Under the pieces are notes generated by a model. That model was not told the DNA's origin. It ran no database searches and was given only the letters and a program-made list of their open reading frames with translations. Shown here piece by piece: positions 1 through 5,353 of a DNA stretch of 5,481 nucleotides. Numbering within the stretch: position 1 is the first letter of the stretch; the number at the start of each line of letters is the position of its first letter. The position numbers and the translations under genes are program-made. Source of the stretch: Acidobacteriota bacterium. GTDB lineage: Bacteria; Acidobacteriota; Terriglobia; UBA7540. Where the stretch lies: contig JAJYJL010000679.1 of NCBI GenBank assembly GCA_021789565.1, positions 1-5,481 on the forward strand, read 5' to 3'.

Positions 1-95
1 AGCGCCGTGCCTGAGACAGAGGTTCCAACCGAAGGCAGGGCCGCTGCGGCTGCGGCGGCTCCCAGAAACTGACGGCGGCTGATCGAGCTTTTCAT
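1..95 (-). CDS. N-terminus of a Tat-exported protein (partial, cut by left edge)
   Basis: The reverse strand from an ATG at 95-93 reads 31 codons without a stop before the window ends. The peptide begins MKSSISRRQFLG and continues into an alanine-rich hydrophobic stretch and LPSVG. SRRQFLG is a textbook twin-arginine (S-R-R-x-F-L) motif, and the Ala-rich segment is the hydrophobic core. The protein is therefore predicted to be folded in the cytoplasm and exported by the Tat system. An AAGGAG Shine-Dalgarno sequence lies about 7 bases upstream of the ATG (around 101-109), which fixes the start. The DUF2264 gene upstream runs the same way and ends 173 bp before this start, so co-transcription is possible but not shown. 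Only the signal region is visible, so the enzymatic identity cannot be told. In Acidobacteriota such leaders often belong to oxidoreductases, sugar-phosphate-isomerase-like proteins or other periplasmic enzymes, which is only background here. Confidence 0.8.
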   Translation of the reverse strand, partial: MKSSISRRQFLGAAAAAAALPSVGTSVSGTA

Positions 96-191
96 TTGCG
101 TTCTCCTTTTCCGTCCTTATTCGTTCGCACCTGCACCGCCCAAGTCCTCGCGGACATTTTCGCGGAACAGCCATCCTCTCTGCATTGAAGA

Positions 192-220
192 ATACTATCC
201 GTGCACGGCGAGAGCAGCAA
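192..220 (-). promoter_or_regulatory. Candidate sigma70-type promoter for the Tat protein gene at 1-95
   Basis: On the minus strand a TTGCTG box (220-215) is followed after 17 bases by TAGTAT (197-192), a 3/6 and 4/6 match to the consensus hexamers with ideal spacing. A perfect 10-bp palindrome, CCGTGCACGG (199-208), lies in the spacer, and its first seven bases recur at 236-242. This would give a leader of roughly 90 bases before the ATG at 95. The match is weak and could be chance. The 173-bp gap (96-268) shows no other gene. Confidence 0.25.
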
Positions 221-268
221 GGAGAATGCCGCGAACCGTGCATACAAACGGCGACTGTCCATTAGGCG

Positions 269-1579
269 CTAGGCACGGCAGCCGGGGATGCCGCCGGCTG
301 CACCCAGGGCGTGGTCCGCCTCAACGTTTTTTCCGCTCCAGACTTTCTGCTGGGTCCAGGGCTTTGCCGGACCTTTCCAGAACGGGTCGTCCGCCGGAAG
401 TCCCAGTGGTAGCCATGCGGCCGAACAGAGATAACAACTTCCGGTGGAAATGTACGATTCCCCGATAGCAGGCTGGTGTCCGCAAAAGCCCACCGTCAGC
501 CAGCCTTGCTCATCAAAGGTGCCCGGAGCTTCGATCATGCGGCGAATCACCCGAGTCAGCACGCACCGAACCTGTTCCGGTGAGACGCCTTGCGGAAGCT
601 GGTGGCGCAGGGCCATGCGGGCCAGCAGATGGAAAGCTCCAAAACGATAAGCCAGCGACCGGCCAATGGCGGGATACGTTCCCTCCGGGCTGATCAGGCG
701 CTCCTGGATGGCGGCATAGCGCCGGGCACGCGCCAGAACGGGCGCCCGCATCGCGTCCCAGTCGTGGGCATGCTTTGAAACAGTGTCCAGCACGTCGAGC
801 AGCATGGGCTGGATGACGTAGCTGTTGTAGTAATCCCAGTGGAATCGCGGGCCGTCGCCATACATGCCGTCACCGAGGTACCAGCTTTGGTGCTCGCGCA
901 GGGCGTAATCGACGCGCACCTTGTCCCACCACTCACCCATCAAGCACAAGCCCGCTTCGACGATGGCGCTGAACAAGAGCCAGTTGTTGAGGCCCGGACG
1001 GATGACGCGCGTGGATTCGAGCGCCCGCACGAGGTTGCGCCGGGTTTTCGTGTCCAGCTTGCTCCACAGTTCGGTGGGGGCGCGCAGAACGGCCTGCGCC
1101 AGGAACGCCGCGTCCACAACGGGCTGCGAACCCTGGTTGAAATTCATGAAGTCGGGCGATGCGGGGTCCGTTGCCGCATTGATTGCTGCGCGGGCCCACT
1201 CGACGTGCTGCTGCCGCAACTTGCCTTCCGGCCCGTCGGCGGGCCCCGACTCCAGCCACGGCGCAATGCCGCAAAGGAGCCGCCCGGTCGCTTCCAGATA
1301 CGTAAACCGGCGGCGGTCAGCCACGTTGCCGTGCGGCGCTTCAACAGGCATGGTGGCCTTCAACTTGTGCCGGCTGAGGGCCCGCAGAACCGGGTCCGAC
1401 ACGCGGGTTACAACCTCGACCCAGTATCGGCGGTCTGCTTCTCCCGTTTCTTCCGGTAATGGGGATGACAATGCTGGCATTGATTTCATGGAGGCCAGAG
1501 CGCCTACGGCTGCGACGTTCTTAAGGAAAGCGCGGCGCGCGGAGCTTCTTGTTCCAGGCGCTGAAGTGTGGTTTGACAT
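269..1579 (-). CDS. DUF2264 domain-containing protein with Tat signal
   Basis: A 436-residue protein ending in TAG at 271-269. The reading frame stays open upstream to an ATG at 1714, but I choose the ATG at 1579 because it puts a twin-arginine leader at the N-terminus (S13-A-R15-R16-A-F-L-K20, then a hydrophobic run to about residue 38) and has a purine-rich AAGGCGG just upstream. The remaining ~380 residues look like DUF2264. Recognisable blocks are RRRFTYLEATGRLLCGIAPW (89-108), FNQGSQPVVDAAFLAQAVLR (147-166), RPGLNNWLLFSAIVEAGL (194-211), WYLGDGMYGDGPRFHWDYYN (233-252), GRSLAYRFGAFHLLA (306-320) and a C-terminal PWTQQKVWSGK (407-417) before a DHAL close. Length and ending fit a complete family member. 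DUF2264 proteins are predicted all-alpha, toroid-like enzymes often found near polysaccharide-degradation genes, so glycan hydrolysis or lyase activity in the periplasm is a reasonable inference, but no substrate is known to me. The next gene downstream (1-95) is also a Tat substrate. Confidence 0.9.
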   Translation of the reverse strand: MSNHTSAPGTRSSARRAFLKNVAAVGALASMKSMPALSSPLPEETGEADRRYWVEVVTRVSDPVLRALSRHKLKATMPVEAPHGNVADRRRFTYLEATGRLLCGIAPWLESGPADGPEGKLRQQHVEWARAAINAATDPASPDFMNFNQGSQPVVDAAFLAQAVLRAPTELWSKLDTKTRRNLVRALESTRVIRPGLNNWLLFSAIVEAGLCLMGEWWDKVRVDYALREHQSWYLGDGMYGDGPRFHWDYYNSYVIQPMLLDVLDTVSKHAHDWDAMRAPVLARARRYAAIQERLISPEGTYPAIGRSLAYRFGAFHLLARMALRHQLPQGVSPEQVRCVLTRVIRRMIEAPGTFDEQGWLTVGFCGHQPAIGESYISTGSCYLCSAAWLPLGLPADDPFWKGPAKPWTQQKVWSGKNVEADHALGAAGGIPGCRA

Positions 1580-1661
1580 AGCCGCCTTTTTAACAGCCCG
1601 GCGGACGTTTGGCAAGAGAAGATGCGCGGAAATCAAGTTTACCTCAGACGCAGTTCGGACA

Positions 1662-1689
1662 ATCAAATACCGGCAAAGCCGAGTTTGAT
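1662..1689. promoter_or_regulatory. Operator-like inverted repeat in the divergent DUF2264 / secreted-protein spacer
   Basis: Two matched arm pairs form an interrupted dyad: ATCAAA (1662-1667) with TTTGAT (1684-1689), and inside it CGGC (1671-1674) with GCCG (1678-1681) around an AAA centre. A further ATCAA half-site lies at 1632-1636, exactly 30 bp upstream of the left arm, about three helical turns. The dyad sits between two divergently transcribed genes and its right arm overlaps the -35 box proposed for the plus-strand gene. This is the expected arrangement for a transcription-factor site, but no regulator gene is in view. Confidence 0.35.
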
Positions 1690-1714
1690 ACGGCACGGCG
1701 GGGCGCGCTAACAT
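1685..1714 (+). promoter_or_regulatory. Candidate sigma70-type promoter of the secreted-protein gene
   Basis: TTGATA (1685-1690, 5/6 to TTGACA) is followed after 18 bases by TAACAT (1709-1714, 4/6 to TATAAT). Transcription would begin around 1721, leaving a very short leader that contains the GAGG ribosome-binding site at 1725-1728 and the ATG at 1735. The spacer between the boxes is very GC-rich. On the opposite strand I find only a TTGCCA/TAAAAA pair (1615-1610 and 1592-1587), which would place the start almost on the DUF2264 ATG, so that one is not convincing. Confidence 0.35.
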
Positions 1715-1734
1715 CTAAGTTAACGAGGTACGGG

Positions 1735-2565
1735 ATGCACGCAAAAGGTTTCCGGACGATGGTGGTGCTGGCTCTGGCAGGGCTCATGCTGAGTCCGCTG
1801 CCGCTTGAAGCTGCGATCAAGCTGTTCTTGAAGGACGGCAGCTACGAGCTGGTGAAGAGCTATGAGGTGAAGGGCGACCGAGTCCGCTACTACAGCCTGG
1901 ACCGCTCAGACTGGGAAGAAATTCCGAAATCGCTCGTAGATTTTGAGGCCACCAAGCGTGCCGAAGCGGAAAAGAAAGTGCAGCAGGCCAAACAATTGAA
2001 GGCCGCGGAAGAACTTGAGAACCAGCGGTTTGAAATTCCCACGAACAACGGCTACCAGATCAAGCCGGGCATCCGGCTTCCCGGCGATGCCGGCGTGTAC
2101 GCCTTTGACGGCGCACGGGTGATTCACCTGATCCAGGACCCGGCGAAAGTGGTGACCGACAAAAAGCGTATTGCCCTGATCATGGTGATGCCGGGACCCC
2201 TGCTGAAGAAGCAGGCGCTTGTAGTTCTGCCGGGAGCCGCCGCCGCAGTACGGATTACCGTAGCGGAGCCGGTTTTCTACGTTCAGGACAGCGATAACTG
2301 GGCCCTGCACGCGCAATTGCTTCCGCTGACCAAGAGGAAAAACTCGCGCGTGGTTGAGAAAATCCAGTCAGGAATCGGCTTGGGAAAATCCGGGGAAAAG
2401 AGACAGGACGTGCCGCTGGAGCGCAAGCAGCTGGCCGCCAGTGTCTATGAACTGAAGCCCATGCAGCCGCTCGTTTCCGGCGAATATGCCCTCGGCGAAA
2501 TGCTGGAGCAGAAACTCAACATCGACGTGTGGGATTTTGGAATTGATCTGCCGGGATCAAAATAA
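1735..2565 (+). CDS. Secreted/periplasmic protein of unknown function with LFLKDG N-terminal motif
   Basis: A 276-residue protein. The frame is open from an ATG at 1609, but the ATG at 1735 has GAGG six bases upstream and starts a clear Sec signal peptide (basic MHAKGFR, hydrophobic 9-24, probable cleavage near Ala26-Ala27). The mature protein begins with IKLFLKDGSYELVKSYEVKG (28-47) and continues RVRYYSLDRSDWEEIP (49-64) and SLVDFEATKR (66-75). I have seen this block repeatedly in exported proteins from Acidobacteriota, where it looks like a small beta domain. A charged, probably coiled-coil linker follows (about 70-100, rich in Glu, Lys, Ala and Gln). A C-terminal domain of about 170 residues contains PGDAGVYAFDG (116-126), RVVEKIQSGIGLGKSG (205-220) and YALGEMLEQKLNIDVWDFGID (251-271 region). 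No catalytic motif or membrane anchor stands out beyond the leader. The function is unknown; an envelope-associated or structural role is a guess. It is divergent from the DUF2264 gene and convergent with the P5C dehydrogenase gene. Confidence 0.85.
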   Translation: MHAKGFRTMVVLALAGLMLSPLPLEAAIKLFLKDGSYELVKSYEVKGDRVRYYSLDRSDWEEIPKSLVDFEATKRAEAEKKVQQAKQLKAAEELENQRFEIPTNNGYQIKPGIRLPGDAGVYAFDGARVIHLIQDPAKVVTDKKRIALIMVMPGPLLKKQALVVLPGAAAAVRITVAEPVFYVQDSDNWALHAQLLPLTKRKNSRVVEKIQSGIGLGKSGEKRQDVPLERKQLAASVYELKPMQPLVSGEYALGEMLEQKLNIDVWDFGIDLPGSK

Positions 2566-2615
2566 GAAGTCTCATGTGGCTTCAGGGCCTGAGGGCACTT
2601 AAAGCGCGGCCGCTC

Positions 2616-2641
2616 GAGGGCGGGGCTGGAGCCCCGCCCTC
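2616..2641. repeat. GC-rich perfect inverted repeat, possible bidirectional terminator
   Basis: An 11-bp perfect stem, GAGGGCGGGGC (2616-2626) against GCCCCGCCCTC (2631-2641), closes a TGGA loop. It lies 50 bp after the stop of the plus-strand secreted-protein gene and 154 bp beyond the stop of the minus-strand P5C dehydrogenase gene, so it is placed to stop transcripts from either side. There is no T-run on either flank, so it is not a canonical intrinsic terminator. It could equally be a REP-like palindrome repeated around the genome. The hairpin is certain from the sequence; its role is not. Confidence 0.5.
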
Positions 2642-2676
2642 CTGACATGAACTGCGGAGATTCTTCGCGGAGTTTA

Positions 2677-2741
2677 CCCTGAGACCCATTTGGCTCCTCT
2701 CAGGGCCGTTCGCAAATGGAGGGCGAACAGCCTGCCCTGAG
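2677..2741. repeat. Cluster of three CCCTGAG/CTCAGGG arms able to form alternative hairpins
   Basis: The middle arm can pair on either side. CCCTGAGA (2677-2684) matches TCTCAGGG (2698-2705) across 13 bases. CTCAGGGC (2699-2706) also matches GCCCTGAG (2734-2741), reinforced by an inner GTTCGC (2708-2713) with GCGAAC (2723-2728). The two hairpins exclude each other. The right arm continues into GCGAAGCGAATGGG, which resembles dispersed CTGAGCGAAGCGAA-type elements common in intergenic DNA of environmental bacteria. No gene occupies the 229-bp convergent spacer 2566-2794. The only other signs there are the GC-rich hairpin at 2616-2641 and a 10-bp AAAACGTTTT palindrome at 2774-2783. Confidence 0.45.
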
Positions 2742-2794
2742 CGAAGCGAATGGGGGCTCTGAATGACAGCGCCAAAACGTTTTCAAAAAGCCGC

Positions 2795-4354
2795 CTACGC
2801 GCTCTGTCTTTCTGAGATGGACTTAGCTTGGGTAAACAGCAGCAGGTAATCCCGCCCGCCGGCTTTGGAATCCGTTCCCGACATGTTGAATCCGCCAAAA
2901 GGATGGCCGCCCACCAGCGCTCCCGTGCACTTGCGATTGAAATAAAGATTGCCGACATGAAAGCGCTGCGCCGCCTTCTCGATTTTCGCACGGTTCTTGG
3001 TGTAGACAGCGCCCGTCAGGCCATACTCGGTGTTGTTGGCAATTTTGAGAGCTTCATCAAAGTCCGCCGCTTTCAGCACGGCCAGCACAGGCCCGAAAAT
3101 CTCTTCCTGCGACAGGCGCGCCTGTGGGGGAACGTCAGCAATAACGGTGGGAGCAAGAAAATGGCCTGGGCCGGAGGCTTCCTTGCCACCGGTGACCAGC
3201 CGGCCTTCCTTTTTCCCGATCTTAATGTAATTAAGGATGGACTCTTTGGCCCGGCTGTTGATCACCGGACCCATGTAAGTTTCAGGATCTACCGGGTCGC
3301 CGACCTTGATCCCTTCAACTTGTTCCTTCAGCTTCTCCAGAAACGCCTCGTAAACGTTTTCAACCACAATGGCGCGCGAGCAGGCAGAGCACTTCTGGCC
3401 CTGATAGCCAAAGGCCGAAGCCGCCACGCCTTCCGCCGCCGATTCCAGGTCCGTCTCGCTGTCAACTATGATGGAATCCTTACCGCCCATCTCCGCGATG
3501 ACGCGCTTGATCCATATCTGCCCGGGCTGGGGCTTTGCCGCCAGCTCATTAATGTGAAGACCGACTTCCTTCGATCCCGTGAAGGCGATGTATCGGGTGC
3601 GGGGATGGGTCACCAGGGCGTCACCAACCGATGCGCCGGGACCGGGCAGGAAGTTCACGACACCGGGAGGCAAACCTGCTTCCGCCAGCGCCTCAAAAAA
3701 CTTGTAGCCAATGGTGGGCGAATCGCTTGAGGGCTTCAGCACAACCGTGTTGCCGGCCACAATCGAGGCCACCGTCATCCCAACAAGAATTGCCAGTGGA
3801 AAATTCCACGGAGGGATGACAACTCCGACACCCAACGGGATGTACTCCAGGCGGTTGCGTTCGCCCTGGACAGGAGTAATCGGCTGGCGGCCAGCAAGGC
3901 GCAGCCCTTCGCGGGCATAAAACTCACAAAAATCAATGGCTTCCGCCACATCAGCGTCGGCTTCGGCCCACGACTTGCCCACTTCGTAGACCATCCAGGC
4001 GGCATAATGGAATTTGCGGTCGCGAAGGATCTTGGCCGTCGAAACCAGCAGCTTGGCGCGCATGTCCATAGGCGTGCGGCTCCAGCTTTCAAAGGTTTTC
4101 TCTGCTTTCTCAACAGACAGCGCGGCCAGGGCGGAATCGCCCTTGGAAAATGTTCCCACAATCTGGTCTTTTTCTGAAGGATTGTAAGAATGGAATTTGT
4201 CTTCTGTTTCGATCCGCTCGGAGCCAATCACCGCAGGATATTTGGCCCCAAGCTCCTTCTTGACGTCCTGCAGAGCCTCCTGCATCCGGCGGAAATGCTC
4301 AGGATTGCCCTTAAAGTCGGATAAAGGCTCGTTTCTAAACGATGCAAGCTGCAT
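2795..4354 (-). CDS. pruA: L-glutamate gamma-semialdehyde (1-pyrroline-5-carboxylate) dehydrogenase
   Basis: A full-length 519-residue aldehyde dehydrogenase of the stand-alone P5C dehydrogenase group (also called rocA). It oxidises L-glutamate 5-semialdehyde to glutamate with NAD+, the last step of proline (and, via ornithine, arginine) breakdown in the cytoplasm. Visible ALDH landmarks are PPWNFP with Asn184, the cofactor-binding LKPSS with Lys207, the Rossmann FTGSKEVG (258-265), the general base Glu288 in AEMGGKD, the nucleophile Cys322 in GQKCSACSR, and EEIFGP (417-422). The C-terminal NRKCTGALVGGHPFGGFNMS (473-492) and SGTDSKAGG (492-500) are typical of P5C dehydrogenases and separate it from general ALDHs. 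All catalytic residues are present. The ATG at 4354 is preceded by a run of seven G (4367-4361) that serves as Shine-Dalgarno. No proline dehydrogenase lies within view, so the pathway partner must be elsewhere or beyond the window. The gene upstream on the same strand encodes an unrelated membrane protein 219 bp away, and this gene appears to have its own promoter. Confidence 0.96.
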   Translation of the reverse strand: MQLASFRNEPLSDFKGNPEHFRRMQEALQDVKKELGAKYPAVIGSERIETEDKFHSYNPSEKDQIVGTFSKGDSALAALSVEKAEKTFESWSRTPMDMRAKLLVSTAKILRDRKFHYAAWMVYEVGKSWAEADADVAEAIDFCEFYAREGLRLAGRQPITPVQGERNRLEYIPLGVGVVIPPWNFPLAILVGMTVASIVAGNTVVLKPSSDSPTIGYKFFEALAEAGLPPGVVNFLPGPGASVGDALVTHPRTRYIAFTGSKEVGLHINELAAKPQPGQIWIKRVIAEMGGKDSIIVDSETDLESAAEGVAASAFGYQGQKCSACSRAIVVENVYEAFLEKLKEQVEGIKVGDPVDPETYMGPVINSRAKESILNYIKIGKKEGRLVTGGKEASGPGHFLAPTVIADVPPQARLSQEEIFGPVLAVLKAADFDEALKIANNTEYGLTGAVYTKNRAKIEKAAQRFHVGNLYFNRKCTGALVGGHPFGGFNMSGTDSKAGGRDYLLLFTQAKSISERQSA

Positions 4355-4390
4355 TCGTGTCCCCCCCTTTTTAGTTCCCCCTGAAGGGAC

Positions 4391-4396
4391 ATTATA
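4391..4396 (-). promoter_or_regulatory. Consensus -10 box upstream of the P5C dehydrogenase gene
   Basis: The minus strand reads a perfect TATAAT at 4396-4391, 36 bp before the ATG at 4354, giving a leader of about 30 bases that includes the G-rich ribosome-binding site. The best -35 candidate is TTACCC, 18 bases upstream, matching only 3/6, so an activator may be needed. A 6-bp inverted repeat, TGTCCC (4358-4363) with GGGACA (4386-4391), spans the leader and touches both the -10 box and the Shine-Dalgarno sequence. Confidence 0.45.
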
Positions 4397-4506
4397 TCGG
4401 CATCAGGGAGGCGCGGGTAAATGATAAACAGCCAAGGTGCCAGATTTGGCCGGTAAACAGAGATTTAAGGGTACGCAAAGGTTCAAGGGCCGGTTTCCTG
4501 AAAGGT

Positions 4507-4537
4507 CATTCTGAAGGCAGCGAACGGGATCAGAATG
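4507..4537. repeat. Intergenic inverted repeat downstream of the membrane-protein gene
   Basis: CATTCTGA (4507-4514) and TCAGAATG (4530-4537) form an 8-bp perfect dyad around a 15-base loop containing AGCGAACGGG. It lies 37 bp past the stop of the minus-strand membrane-protein gene. No T-run follows on that strand, so a terminator role is only possible. The loop and right arm resemble the element at 2735-2755 (CTGA, AGCGAA and GGG in the same order), suggesting members of one dispersed family. The rest of the 219-bp spacer 4355-4573 holds the P5C dehydrogenase promoter and nothing else I recognise. Confidence 0.4.
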
Positions 4538-4573
4538 CAGCGGGCGGGTCCAGGTTGGGAAGCGCGGGCAGCT

Positions 4574-5158
4574 TCAGTTGGGCTCGGCGTGGCCGCGAAA
4601 GATCCGCACCAGTGCGATCTGCGTTCCGCCATCATGCGGCGAAAGGGATACAACTTTGTGTTGCTCGCCGTATTTCATCTCAAAAACGATCTTGCCGTCG
4701 CGGTTGGTCTGGTTCAAGCCGGTCACCTCACCGCCCAGTTGCTGTCTGTAGAATTCCTGAACCTTGCTGATGGGATCAGGCGTGCTGAATTTCGCCGCCG
4801 CAATGCGAAGGTTCGTCTCGTTGGGCAGGTCGAAGGAGAGGGAAACGGCATTATCGTCATGGGTATCCTTCTCTCTCGTAGCGCCGGGATAAATCGGGAG
4901 TCCCAGTTGAAGATCGCTGGTGTTCCGTTCTTTGGCGATCTTAAAATCGCCCATCGGCGTCTTGACCGTGATGACCTTCCGGGCTGAACTCGTTTGGGTG
5001 ACCTGGACGTGAACGCTACGGGAAAGAATACGAAGGCCAAACCAAACCATGAAGATGCCGGAGGCGATGATGAATCCAACAACCAGCAGGATCGCCCAAA
5101 CCACATGCTTATCCAAAGGCTTGCGGGGAGGCTCGACGGCAGGCGGGGAAGCAGCCAC
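4574..5158 (-). CDS. Single-pass membrane protein of unknown function, GTG start
   Basis: A 194-residue protein read from GTG at 5158. GTG is chosen because GGAG (within AAAGGAGAT, 5172-5163) sits six bases upstream and no in-frame ATG precedes the membrane segment. Residues 1-17 are a short Pro-rich cytoplasmic tail. Residues 19-44 (VVWAILLVVGFIIASGIFMV and onward) form one transmembrane helix, placing the remaining ~150 residues outside the membrane. The soluble part contains VKTPMGDFKIAKE (65-77), LGLPIYPGA (85-93) and FSTPDPISKVQEFYRQQLGG (124-143). The YPGA block followed by a 'KV-EFYRQQL' helix recalls small hypothetical proteins I associate with Acidobacteriota, but I know no function for them. 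No catalytic residues, metal site or lipobox is visible. It is divergent from the aldo/keto reductase gene and upstream of pruA on the same strand, with dyad and promoter signals between them arguing against an operon. Confidence 0.85.
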   Translation of the reverse strand: MAASPPAVEPPRKPLDKHVVWAILLVVGFIIASGIFMVWFGLRILSRSVHVQVTQTSSARKVITVKTPMGDFKIAKERNTSDLQLGLPIYPGATREKDTHDDNAVSLSFDLPNETNLRIAAAKFSTPDPISKVQEFYRQQLGGEVTGLNQTNRDGKIVFEMKYGEQHKVVSLSPHDGGTQIALVRIFRGHAEPN

Positions 5159-5167
5159 AATGATCTC

Positions 5168-5181
5168 CTTTCTTAAGAAAG
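5168..5181. promoter_or_regulatory. Perfect 14-bp palindrome over the leader of the membrane-protein gene
   Basis: CTTTCTTAAGAAAG reads the same on both strands with no spacer. On the minus strand it overlaps the AAAGGAG ribosome-binding site of the gene starting at 5158 and lies directly downstream of a TAAAAT -10-like box (5188-5183, 5/6). The -35 region for that box is poor. It could be an operator for a dimeric repressor, an mRNA hairpin masking the ribosome-binding site, or chance. A second small inverted repeat, CCGCA/TGCGG (5189-5193 and 5198-5202), lies just upstream. Confidence 0.35.
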
Positions 5182-5283
5182 CATTTTACCGCAGCCGTGC
5201 GGACCGGGAAGAGATTTCGCGCGACATGCCTATAGATACGTTCTATTTCGCCTCGCGGTTCCCTCGCAGGGCCTTTGCGAACC

Positions 5284-5312
5284 TTGAGGCAGGTGATACC
5301 GGGTGCTATGCT
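5284..5312 (+). promoter_or_regulatory. Candidate sigma70-type promoter of the aldo/keto reductase gene
   Basis: TTGAGG (5284-5289, 4/6) and TATGCT (5307-5312, 4/6) are separated by the optimal 17 bases. Transcription would start near 5319, giving a leader of about 35 bases with GGAGG at 5339-5343 and ATG at 5354. The arrangement fits the divergent gene pair in this 195-bp spacer. Confidence 0.4.
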
Positions 5313-5353
5313 GGGGGTTCATATCTCAACCGGGAAGCGGAGGCTTAAAAGCA

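Noticed and set aside
278..301. An 8-bp inverted repeat (GCAGCCGG / CCGGCTGC) at the 3' end of the DUF2264 gene as a terminator
   Set aside because: It lies inside the coding sequence, has an 8-base loop and no T-run follows, so it is better explained by the GC-rich codons of the C-terminus.
839..1688. Long plus-strand open frames (up to about 255 codons) opposite the DUF2264 gene
   Set aside because: They lie entirely antisense to a clear family member and translate to Arg/Ser/Ala-rich sequence with no motif. Open antisense frames are expected opposite GC-rich coding DNA.
1580..1714. A 45-residue N-terminal extension of the DUF2264 protein starting at 1714
   Set aside because: It would bury the Tat leader inside the protein and run through the divergent promoter region. 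The ATG at 1579 gives a proper N-terminal twin-arginine signal.
2606..2619. Adjacent NotI-like and XhoI-like sites (GCGGCCGCTCGAG) suggesting cloning-vector sequence
   Set aside because: The flanking bases do not resemble a polylinker or any vector I know, and the sequence runs smoothly into the native GC-rich hairpin. Chance in GC-rich DNA is more likely.
2674..2991. A minus-strand open frame overlapping the pruA end and the convergent spacer
   Set aside because: It is out of frame with pruA and its tail reads through the intergenic repeat, giving a peptide (RFAQGRLFA) of the kind produced by mis-called genes over such repeats.
2828..3730. A 300-codon plus-strand open frame opposite the P5C dehydrogenase gene
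   Set aside because: The opposite strand has all ALDH catalytic motifs in frame. The antisense product has low-complexity composition and no recognisable domain, so it is a shadow.
4535..5348. Plus-strand open frames opposite the membrane-protein gene and across the divergent spacer
   Set aside because: They are antisense to a gene with a strong ribosome-binding site and a transmembrane helix, or run through the promoter region. None has a credible start signal or domain.
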